33,468 nucleotides of DNA. Source: Neiella marina (GTDB taxonomy: Bacteria; Pseudomonadota; Gammaproteobacteria; Enterobacterales; Neiellaceae). The stretch is taken from positions 1-33,468 of the forward strand of contig NZ_NGNS01000033.1 of NCBI RefSeq assembly GCF_002165625.1, in the 5' to 3' direction. Numbering within the stretch: position 1 is the stretch's first letter; every line of letters begins with the position of its first letter. The notes beneath the pieces are model-generated. The model made no database searches. It worked only from the letters and a program-made list of their open reading frames with translations, and was not told the DNA's origin. This document shows, piece after piece, positions 27,477 to 33,468 of this stretch. The translations under genes were made by a program, and so were the position numbers.

Positions 27477-27512
27477 AAAAAAACGCTGCTCCTCGTAAAG
27501 GGCAGCGTTTTT
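27477..27512. terminator. Terminator after queG (also facing the GntR gene)
   Basis: AAAAAAACGCTGC and GCAGCGTTTTT form a 7-bp GC-rich stem around a 12-nt loop, with A and T tracts on either side. It lies 20 nt after queG and about 20 nt beyond the regulator gene stop on the other strand, so it may serve both converging genes. Confidence 0.88.
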
Positions 27513-27532
27513 CATAAGGTCGAGAGTAACGC

Positions 27533-28138
27533 TTACTTGATGTTCTTACGAATCGCTTCGACTGCGGCCTTGTAATCTCGAGCGCGGAAGGCGTTGACAA
27601 TATCGGTGTGCTCGTCGACCAGCTTGTCGGCATTCTTAATCCGGTGATAGTTCATCCGCATCCGAATCACAATTGGGTACCAGATATTCAATAAGCTGTC
27701 GCCGCCGCCAAGCTCAACATAATACTGGTGGAAAGCAATATCGGTTTTGGTCAACTCAGTGAACTCACCTGCCTCGAACAACTCTTCCATTTTGGCAATC
27801 AAGCTATCAAGGTGGTCAAGCTCTTGATCGGTTACCGTTTCGATCAGTTGTTTAGCAGCAAATTCTTCAATTTTCTTACGCAGCGCAATACTAAGCTTCT
27901 GCATGTCGGGAGTCAGAGGACTATTGACCGACGAACCGACGTTATCTTTACTAATCAGCAAACCTTCTTTGGTTAGCTTCAGAATGACATCACGAACGGG
28001 ACCACGAGAGACGCCAAAGCGTTCTGCAAGCTGATGTTCATTTAATTTAGTATTGGGGGCTAAATCGCCAGAGATAATGTCAGAGCGAAGTGCGTCAGCA
28101 ATTTGTTCTCGAACTGAAATAATTTTTTTTGCTCTCAT
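27533..28138 (-). CDS. GntR-family transcriptional regulator (FCD subfamily)
   Basis: About 201 aa from ATG 28136-28138 (a GTG 12 nt upstream is possible but has no Shine-Dalgarno). The N-terminal winged helix (about 8-72) has LRSDIISGDLAPNTKLNEHQ and LAERFGVSRGPVRDVILKLT, the GntR recognition helix. The C-terminal FCD ligand domain keeps Asp133 and His137 (DIAFH) and His177 (DEHTDIV). At the position where the last metal-ligand His of FCD proteins is expected (A-x-x-x-H-I) it has Asn199 (AIRKNIK), and the protein ends there. It is divergent from the agarases; palindromes centred on GTTAAC in the shared intergenic region are its likely operators. The inducer is unknown, perhaps an agar-derived sugar. 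Confidence 0.88.
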   Translation of the reverse strand: MRAKKIISVREQIADALRSDIISGDLAPNTKLNEHQLAERFGVSRGPVRDVILKLTKEGLLISKDNVGSSVNSPLTPDMQKLSIALRKKIEEFAAKQLIETVTDQELDHLDSLIAKMEELFEAGEFTELTKTDIAFHQYYVELGGGDSLLNIWYPIVIRMRMNYHRIKNADKLVDEHTDIVNAFRARDYKAAVEAIRKNIK

Positions 28139-28172
28139 CCCTAATCCCACGATTGCTAGTTTTCTAAAATCT

Positions 28173-28184
28173 ATTGTTAACTCG
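28173..28184. promoter_or_regulatory. Candidate GntR operator, copy 1
   Basis: ATTGTTAACTCG has a perfect left half of the 12-bp palindrome ATTGTTAACAAT seen intact upstream of agarase 2. It lies 35 bp upstream of the regulator ATG, where binding would repress the regulator's own gene. Confidence 0.5.
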
Positions 28185-28265
28185 TTATCTGCCAGCGATT
28201 GTATCTTTCCATCGCTGGAAAAGTCCAGAAAACGCCCTGTTGGTGAGATGCATATTAGTCACAAT

Positions 28266-28277
28266 TTTGTTAACGCA
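28266..28277. promoter_or_regulatory. Candidate GntR operator, copy 2
   Basis: TTTGTTAACGCA shares the TTGTTAAC core of the palindrome. It lies midway between the divergent regulator and agarase-1 genes. The remaining 28139-28409 sequence is AT-rich and has no gene. Confidence 0.5.
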
Positions 28278-28328
28278 ACGATAAAAAACCGTGTAAATGT
28301 GACAATAATCGAACTTTGAATACTTTAC

Positions 28329-28340
28329 ACTGTTAACAAT
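28329..28340. promoter_or_regulatory. Candidate GntR operator, copy 3, abutting the agarase-1 promoter
   Basis: ACTGTTAACAAT matches 10 of 12 positions of the perfect palindrome. It overlaps by one base the -35 hexamer proposed for agarase 1 (28340-28345), so bound repressor would block polymerase. A further TTAACA half-like copy follows at once (28340-28345). Confidence 0.6.
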
Positions 28341-28368
28341 TAACAAGAAAAATAACCTGCTATATATT
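28340..28368 (+). promoter_or_regulatory. Candidate promoter of agarase 1
   Basis: TTAACA (28340-28345) and TATATT (28363-28368) are separated by 17 bp. The predicted transcript starts about 35 nt before the ATG at 28410. Overlap with operator copy 3 suggests negative control. No strong Shine-Dalgarno precedes the ATG (only AGAG). Confidence 0.5.
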
Positions 28369-28409
28369 TAAAGCTTGTTTAACGCCAGAACAACGACAGA
28401 GAAACGCAC

Positions 28410-30731
28410 ATGACATCTCGTTCCATCAGTACTGCCGCAATCATATCCGCTTTATTATTCGGCTGTGATTCTGGCCAATCGCAACAACCACCAACCGTTT
28501 TATCCTCGGCTGAAAATGACGCGCTAATGCCGCTGAGCACCACCGACAACCCACTGAGCATTGAATTTGAAAATGCCTCTGGAACAGTGCTTAAAGAGGC
28601 AACCCAGCAGCGCTTACAAGTATCATTTGCTGGTCAACAACATCTTTACTCGGCGGTGGTATTGCGTCCGGAATCACCGTGGGACTGGAGCGAGCTGGAA
28701 GATTTCCACTTGGCGATGGACATCGCCAACCCAGGCGACCATTCGGTACAAATCTTCCTCGACATTGAAGATATTGATGGCGCCAATTACACCCGCTCGG
28801 TTGCCATCCCGATGGGACCGAGTAAAACCTACTACGCCAAAATTCACGGCCATGATCTGGCCACCCCAGATGGTGAAGAAAACGTTGAGCTTAACTTCCT
28901 TTCGGGCCTCCGCTCCAACCCTGAGACTTGGGAATCGGACGACACTCAGTTTATCTCCATGTGGGGCCAAAAGAACCTCAACATCAAAGGTATCAAAGAG
29001 ATTCGCATTAGTGTGCAACACAATTTGTTTGATAAAGAGTTGGAGATCACCAATCTCAGGTTGCGCAAAAACCCAACTTTCAATGATAAGTTTCTGACCG
29101 CAATCGTTGATCAATTCGGCCAAAACGCCAACGTCGAATTTCCGGGCAAAATCCATAACATGGACGAGTTACAGCAAGCCCGAATCAATGAAGCCAAAGA
29201 GTTAACTGGCGAACTGATGCCAGAATTCGGTAAGTTTGGCGGCTGGAAGAATGGCCCTAAGCTCGATGCCACCGGATATTTCAGAACAGAGAAGTACCAG
29301 GGCAAATGGAGTTTGGTTGATCCGGAAGGCTATCTCTATTTCGCTACTGGGTTAGATATTTTGCGACTAGCAAACTCATCGACCATGACAGGCTACGATT
29401 ACGACAATTCGCTGATCGATGATGTCTACGATGATGGCGTCACCCCGGATGATTCAAAAGGCCCAGCGGCAATCAACAAAGCGGCATTACCAACCCGCCA
29501 CTTAGTTTCAGAGATGCGCAACAAGATGTTCACTTGGCTGCCATCGCACGATGAGCCTCTCGCGAAGTGGTATGGCTATCGCCCTTCAGCGCACTCGGGA
29601 GCCATGACCAAAGGCGAAACCTTTAGCTTTTATGGCGCCAACTTGGAACGCAAATACGGCGAGCAAGCGCCAATCGACGCTTGGCGAGACGTCACCGTTA
29701 AACGCATGATGAGCTGGGGCTTTACCTCTCTCGGCAACTGGACTGATCCGAGCTTTTATGACAACAACAAAGTGCCTTTCTTTGCCAATGGCTGGATCAT
29801 CGGTGACTTTAAAACCGTCTCTAGCGGCAATGATTTCTGGGCTCCGCTGCCTGACGTATTCGACCCAGAGTTTGAACGCCGCGCTTTTATTACCATTGAG
29901 GTCGTGGCGCAGCAGGTGAAAAACTCGCCTTGGTGTGTCGGTATATTTGTCGATAACGAAAAGAGCTTTGGCCGCGGCGCTCACCCGGAAGGTCACTATG
30001 GCATCGTATTCCATACCCTACGCCGAGATGGTGCTGAAGTGCCAACCAAGGCTGCATTTACCGGTATATTGAAGGACAAGTACCAATCAATCGACGAATT
30101 GAACAAGGCATGGGATAAATCCTTCGCATCTTGGGAAGAATTTGATCAAGGTGCAGACTCGACGCTCAATACCGATGCCCAGCTAAAAGACTACTCCACC
30201 TTACTGCACGCCTACGGTGCCAAATACTTTGAAACCGTCAACAAGGCGATTGATCATTACTTGCCAAACCACCTATACCTTGGCGCTCGATTCCCAGATT
30301 GGGGAATGCCAAGAGAGCTCATTGAAGCAGCAGCCAAACATGTCGATGTGGTGAGTTACAACATCTACAAAGAGGGGTTACACCCGCAAAAATGGGGCTT
30401 CCTTGATGAAATCGATATGCCAAGTATTATCGGCGAATTTCATATTGGCGCCATGGACAACGGTTTGTTCCACCCGGGCTTGATTCACGCTTCCGATCAA
30501 AATGACCGTGCGCGGATGTTTGAAGAGTATCTGCATTCTGTAATTGATAATCCAAACTTCGTTGGCGCCCACTGGTTCCAATACATGGACTCTCCCATTA
30601 CTGGCCGCGCATTTGATGGCGAAAACTATAACGTCGGTTTCGTCAATGTCGCCGATACACCGTATCGACCAATGGTTGAAGCGGCACGGCGCGTCAATAG
30701 CAGTATGTATCCGCGCCGGTTTGGCAAGTAA
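28410..30731 (+). CDS. GH50-type beta-agarase lipoprotein (paralogue 1)
   Basis: The 773-aa protein has a lipoprotein signal peptide ending LLFG-Cys19, with Asp at +2. Residues about 45-230 form a galactose-binding-like/CBM-like domain (DWSELEDFHLAMDIANPGDH). The rest is the catalytic barrel, with GH50-typical segments WSLVDPEGYLYFATGLDILR, HSGAMTKGETFSFYGANLER and SPITGRAFDGENYNVGFVNV. Predicted acid/base is Glu517 (FVDNEKSFG) and nucleophile Glu676 (SIIGEFHIG), by analogy with GH50 enzymes such as Aga50D. GH50 enzymes act mainly exolytically on agarose or neoagaro-oligosaccharides, yielding neoagarobiose. It lies next to a paralogue and a divergent GntR regulator. Family call is by motif recall; substrate is inferred. 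Confidence 0.9.
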   Translation: MTSRSISTAAIISALLFGCDSGQSQQPPTVLSSAENDALMPLSTTDNPLSIEFENASGTVLKEATQQRLQVSFAGQQHLYSAVVLRPESPWDWSELEDFHLAMDIANPGDHSVQIFLDIEDIDGANYTRSVAIPMGPSKTYYAKIHGHDLATPDGEENVELNFLSGLRSNPETWESDDTQFISMWGQKNLNIKGIKEIRISVQHNLFDKELEITNLRLRKNPTFNDKFLTAIVDQFGQNANVEFPGKIHNMDELQQARINEAKELTGELMPEFGKFGGWKNGPKLDATGYFRTEKYQGKWSLVDPEGYLYFATGLDILRLANSSTMTGYDYDNSLIDDVYDDGVTPDDSKGPAAINKAALPTRHLVSEMRNKMFTWLPSHDEPLAKWYGYRPSAHSGAMTKGETFSFYGANLERKYGEQAPIDAWRDVTVKRMMSWGFTSLGNWTDPSFYDNNKVPFFANGWIIGDFKTVSSGNDFWAPLPDVFDPEFERRAFITIEVVAQQVKNSPWCVGIFVDNEKSFGRGAHPEGHYGIVFHTLRRDGAEVPTKAAFTGILKDKYQSIDELNKAWDKSFASWEEFDQGADSTLNTDAQLKDYSTLLHAYGAKYFETVNKAIDHYLPNHLYLGARFPDWGMPRELIEAAAKHVDVVSYNIYKEGLHPQKWGFLDEIDMPSIIGEFHIGAMDNGLFHPGLIHASDQNDRARMFEEYLHSVIDNPNFVGAHWFQYMDSPITGRAFDGENYNVGFVNVADTPYRPMVEAARRVNSSMYPRRFGK

Positions 30732-30768
30732 CGTCGAACATGAGCGACCTTGAGTCGCGAAGGTGAAA

Positions 30769-30790
30769 AACGGACGCTTCGGCGTCCGTT
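30769..30790 (+). terminator. Hairpin after agarase 1
   Basis: AACGGACGC, loop TTCG and GCGTCCGTT form a perfect 9-bp stem with a very stable UUCG-type tetraloop, 37 nt after the agarase-1 stop. Only a weak T-rich tail (GTCGTT) follows, so it may be a partial terminator or an mRNA-stabilising 3' structure separating the two agarase transcripts. Confidence 0.65.
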
Positions 30791-30835
30791 GTCGTTAATG
30801 AAATGTGATCAATGACAAAACCACCACAATTATCA

Positions 30836-30847
30836 ATTGTTAACAAT
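30836..30847. promoter_or_regulatory. Perfect operator palindrome before agarase 2
   Basis: ATTGTTAACAAT is a perfect 12-bp palindrome located 76 bp upstream of the agarase-2 ATG. Imperfect copies occur three times in the regulator/agarase-1 region. TTGT-N2-ACAA is similar in style to operators of FCD-type GntR regulators. I do not see a convincing -35/-10 pair for agarase 2; CATAAA (30858-30863) is a weak -10 candidate. Confidence 0.65.
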
Positions 30848-30922
30848 CTACAAAGAACATAAACTAACGGTTAAACACCCAACAGCCCACTACGTTCATA
30901 ACAAATTAGGGAGCTAGGCCCG

Positions 30923-33253
30923 ATGAAATCATCATCATTTCTCATCGCCCCTTTGATGCTGGCATTGCTGGCAGGCTGCCAAGCCGATAATGCTACAGAG
31001 AATAGCGCTGCAACTGATATGGCAGCAAACACACAACAACCGAGCACGCCACTACTCGATCTAACCCAAGCAACCATTCCGGCTGAAGTAAAGTTTTACA
31101 ATGCAGCTGGCTCGATGCTGCCCGGTCAAGGTCTAAAAGTGGATTTTGATACTGCCAAGCACAAATATGCTTCGGTCATGATTGAACCAGAAACACCGTT
31201 CGACTGGAGCGATTTGAAAGATTTCAACCTCGCGATGGACATAGCCAACGCCGGTGAACGCTCGGTCCAAATATATCTCGATATGACCGACATCGACGGC
31301 GGCAACTATACCCGCACCGTTGCCGTGCCAGTGGGTGACAGCAAAACCTATTACGCCAAAATGAGCGGCCATGATTTAGGGACGCCAGATGGTGAAGAGC
31401 ATCAGGAACTGAACTTCAAGTCAGGCCTTCGCAGCAACCCGCCAACGTGGGAATCCGACGAAACCATGTTCGTTTCCATGTGGGGTAAAAAGAACCTGAA
31501 TCTTAAGGGAATCAGCAAAATCATTATCAGCGTACAAAGCTCGCTCTATGACAAAGAGATCACCCTGAGCAATGTTCGTTTGCGTCAAAACCCGCCATTT
31601 AATGAGAACTTTTTAGATCACATCGTCGATCAATATGGTCAGAATGCATTGGTTCACTTTGAAGGCAAAGTCTATTCCCAAGCTGATTTAGACAAAGCCC
31701 GCGAGCAAGAAGCTCCCGAGCTGACTGGCCAAGTAATGTCTGGCTACAGCAAATTTGGCGGCTGGGCTGATGGACCAAAACTGGAAGCCACTGGCTTCTT
31801 CCGTACCGCCAAACATAACGGCAAATGGTCGCTCGTTGATCCAGAGGGCTACCTCTACTTCTCCACGGGCTTGGATATTGTCCGGTTAAACAATACCGCC
31901 ACCATGACCGGCTTCGACTACGATCAAGCCGCAATGAAACCCGAGGAGCGTTCAGGCATTAGCCCAGAGCACCGCACTGCTGATCAGCGCATCAATAAAC
32001 GCGCGCAGCGCTCTCGCTACGTGGCTTCCGACACCCGAGCAAGAATGTACCGTTGGCTACCTCGCTTTGAAGACAAACTTGGTCGCTGGTATGGCTACCG
32101 CCCTTACGCCCACTCTGGCGCATTGAAGAAAGGCGAGAGCTTCAGCTTCTATGGTGCTAACTTGCAACGCAAGTATGGCGACTCAGATCCACTAGGGGCT
32201 TGGAAAGAAGTATCAATCAACCGGATGTTGAGCTGGGGCTTCACCTCGCTTGGCAACTGGGCCGATCCAATTTTCTACGACAATGGCAAAATTCCATACG
32301 TCGCCAATGGTTGGATCAATGGTGATTATAAAACGGTCTCCAGTAACTTTGACTTCTGGGCACCAATGCCCGACGTGTTTGACCCTGTGTTCGAACAAGC
32401 GGCAATCAAAACCGTGAAACAAGTCGCTGCCGAAGTCAACGACTCACCTTGGTGCATGGGTGTGTTTATCGACAACGAAAAGAGCTTCGGCCGCGGTGAA
32501 AACAATAACCTCCATTACGGTATTGTGATCAACACGCTAGGCCGCAACGGCGCCGATGTGCCAACCAAAGCCGAGTTCACTCGCTTGATGAAAGCCAAAT
32601 ACGGCACCATTGATGCGTTGAACAAAGCTTGGGATAAGAACATTGCATCATGGCAAGCCTTTGATCAGGGCATTGATTCGTCGCTCACCAATGATACTCA
32701 ACTGCAAGATTACGCCGACTTGCTTCATGCCTATGGTGACAAGTACTTCTCGATTGTCAGCGCAGCAATTAAGAAATATCTGCCAAATCACATGTACTTG
32801 GGCTCTCGCTTCCCTGATTGGGGCATGCCAATTGAGATTGTTAAAGCCGCTGCTAAGCACGTCGATGTAGTGAGCTACAACATCTATAAAGAAGGCCTAC
32901 ACCCGCAAACTTGGGGGTTCTTAGCTGACATTGATATGCCAAGTATCATCGGTGAATTCCATGTTGGAGCCAACGACAACGGTTTGTTCCACCCTGGTTT
33001 GATTCATGCCGCAGATCAACACGATCGCGCCGACATGTACACCGAGTACATGGAGTCGGTGATTGAAAATCCATACTTTGTTGGTGCTCACTGGTTCCAG
33101 TACATGGACTCGCCAATTACCGGCCGAGCCTATGATGGTGAGAACTACAACGTTGGTTTCGTCAATGTCACCGACACGCCGTATCGTCCGATGGTTGAAG
33201 CTGCCCGTAAGTTACACAGCCAAATGTATCCAAATCGCTTTAACAGCAACTAA
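30923..33253 (+). CDS. GH50-type beta-agarase lipoprotein (paralogue 2)
   Basis: The 776-aa protein is a close paralogue of the upstream agarase along nearly its whole length; by eye well over half the residues match. The lipobox is LLAG-Cys19, with Gln at +2. The CBM-like domain (about 50-235, DWSDLKDFNLAMDIANAGER) is followed by the catalytic domain with WSLVDPEGYLYFSTGLDIVR, HSGALKKGESFSFYGANLQR and SPITGRAYDGENYNVGFVNV. Predicted acid/base is Glu519 (FIDNEKSFG) and nucleophile Glu678 (SIIGEFHVG). The most divergent stretch is about 335-370, between TMTGFDYD and the TRARMYRWLP segment. AGGGAG (30908-30913) precedes the ATG. An IS50-like element begins 35 bp after the stop. Confidence 0.9.
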   Translation: MKSSSFLIAPLMLALLAGCQADNATENSAATDMAANTQQPSTPLLDLTQATIPAEVKFYNAAGSMLPGQGLKVDFDTAKHKYASVMIEPETPFDWSDLKDFNLAMDIANAGERSVQIYLDMTDIDGGNYTRTVAVPVGDSKTYYAKMSGHDLGTPDGEEHQELNFKSGLRSNPPTWESDETMFVSMWGKKNLNLKGISKIIISVQSSLYDKEITLSNVRLRQNPPFNENFLDHIVDQYGQNALVHFEGKVYSQADLDKAREQEAPELTGQVMSGYSKFGGWADGPKLEATGFFRTAKHNGKWSLVDPEGYLYFSTGLDIVRLNNTATMTGFDYDQAAMKPEERSGISPEHRTADQRINKRAQRSRYVASDTRARMYRWLPRFEDKLGRWYGYRPYAHSGALKKGESFSFYGANLQRKYGDSDPLGAWKEVSINRMLSWGFTSLGNWADPIFYDNGKIPYVANGWINGDYKTVSSNFDFWAPMPDVFDPVFEQAAIKTVKQVAAEVNDSPWCMGVFIDNEKSFGRGENNNLHYGIVINTLGRNGADVPTKAEFTRLMKAKYGTIDALNKAWDKNIASWQAFDQGIDSSLTNDTQLQDYADLLHAYGDKYFSIVSAAIKKYLPNHMYLGSRFPDWGMPIEIVKAAAKHVDVVSYNIYKEGLHPQTWGFLADIDMPSIIGEFHVGANDNGLFHPGLIHAADQHDRADMYTEYMESVIENPYFVGAHWFQYMDSPITGRAYDGENYNVGFVNVTDTPYRPMVEAARKLHSQMYPNRFNSN

Positions 33254-33287
33254 CAAATTGGACACCGACGAAAGCCACCCTCTGGGG

Positions 33288-33306
33288 CTGTCTCTTGATC
33301 ACATCT
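33288..33306. repeat. IS50-type 19-bp terminal inverted repeat
   Basis: CTGTCTCTTGATCACATCT differs by one base from the IS50 inside end as I recall it (CTGTCTCTTGATCAGATCT). Its outer edge marks the junction between host DNA and the insertion sequence. Confidence 0.85.
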
Positions 33307-33467
33307 TAGAGTTCAAGAGACTTGGCTAGCTCGTACCCTTCAAGGATGGCTTGTAATTTGCGCCATCCTTGCCACAGCACTTTAACTGAAGCTCTTCCGG
33401 TACGCTTGGTATCTTTCCAGCCTCCTAATCGCGCCAGTTGTTCATAAGCCCACAGCACTGAAGGCAC
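33306..33467 (-). CDS. IS50-like transposase, C-terminal 53 residues (partial)
   Basis: The minus-strand frame open from the window edge to TAA at 33306-33308 reads PSVLWAYEQLARLGGWKDTK and GWRKLQAILEGYELAKSLEL. This aligns in memory with the C-terminus of Tn5/IS50 transposase (LARLGGFMDSKRTGIASWGA, LWEGWEALQSKLDGFLAAKD). That region of Tn5 transposase mediates dimerisation in the synaptic complex. Only the end is visible, so whether the gene is intact is unknown. Confidence 0.88.
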   Translation of the reverse strand: MPSVLWAYEQLARLGGWKDTKRTGRASVKVLWQGWRKLQAILEGYELAKSLEL

Positions 33468-33468
33468 T

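Larger units (their letters stand above)
33288..33468 (-). mobile_element. IS50/Tn5-like insertion sequence (IS4 superfamily), one end, partial
   Basis: The element begins with the terminal repeat at 33288-33306 and contains the 3' end of a transposase gene before running off the window. Because the transposase stop overlaps this end, it corresponds to the inside end of IS50. The other end and the expected 9-bp target duplication (candidate local copy CCTCTGGGG, 33279-33287) are outside the window. Confidence 0.88.

Noticed and set aside
28561-29097. 178-aa plus-strand frame inside agarase 1
   Set aside because: It is an out-of-frame shadow of the agarase reading frame, which has clear catalytic motifs.
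30738-30758. Short GCGAC/GTCGC inverted repeat after agarase 1 as a terminator
   Set aside because: The stem is only 5 bp without a T-tract; the adjacent 9-bp stem at 30769-30790 is the better candidate.

Overview
The window looks like chromosome from a marine, agar-degrading gammaproteobacterium, probably Alteromonadales-like. The reasons are the 16S rRNA 5' end (very close to the E. coli/Alteromonas/Vibrio type), the spc and alpha ribosomal operons with enterobacterial-type control elements, an amiB-mutL-miaA-hfq-hflX-hflK-hflC-purA block in E. coli-like order, and two GH50-type beta-agarase genes. Genus assignment is inference only.

Layout. (1) 1-494: the 5' end of a 16S rRNA gene on the minus strand with its leader (boxA) and strong promoter, divergent from a psiE-like membrane protein gene (495-908). 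(2) 954-9461, minus strand: a complete spc operon (rplN-rplX-rplE-rpsN-rpsH-rplF-rplR-rpsE-rpmD-rplO-secY-rpmJ) followed by the alpha operon (rpsM-rpsK-rpsD-rpoA-rplQ). The S4-responsive leader pseudoknot is visible in front of rpsM. The S10 operon that normally lies upstream (ending in rpsQ) is absent; the block begins at an spc-type promoter near 9551-9579. (3) 9600-14576, minus strand: an accessory island coding for a class II (double-glycine) bacteriocin system. It holds a CvaA-like membrane fusion protein, a CvaB-like ABC exporter with a C39 peptidase domain, a 58-aa bacteriocin precursor, a 102-aa double-CxxC membrane protein that may be the immunity factor, and a 50-aa hydrophobic peptide. 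Two perfect hairpins bracket the precursor gene. (4) 14577-26298, minus strand: purA, hflC, hflK, hflX, hfq, miaA, mutL, amiB, tsaE and nnr, with grxA on the plus strand between purA and hflC, and queG (26305-27456, plus) divergent from nnr. (5) 27533-33253: a GntR/FCD regulator divergent from two tandem, closely related GH50-type lipoprotein beta-agarases. (6) 33288-33468: one end of an IS50/Tn5-like insertion sequence.

How parts work together. The ribosomal block and rrn are growth-rate-controlled housekeeping loci. In the bacteriocin island the C39 peptidase of the exporter is expected to cut the precursor after Gly-Gly during export, with the fusion protein bridging to an outer-membrane channel encoded elsewhere. 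In the agarase locus the two enzymes are expected to release neoagarobiose from agar oligosaccharides at the cell envelope. A repeated GTTAAC-centred palindrome, three copies in the regulator/agarase-1 intergenic region and one perfect copy before agarase 2, is the likely operator of the local GntR regulator.

The most interesting items are the unannotated-size bacteriocin precursor with its candidate immunity gene, the shared agarase operator, and the differing lipoprotein sorting residues of the two agarases.
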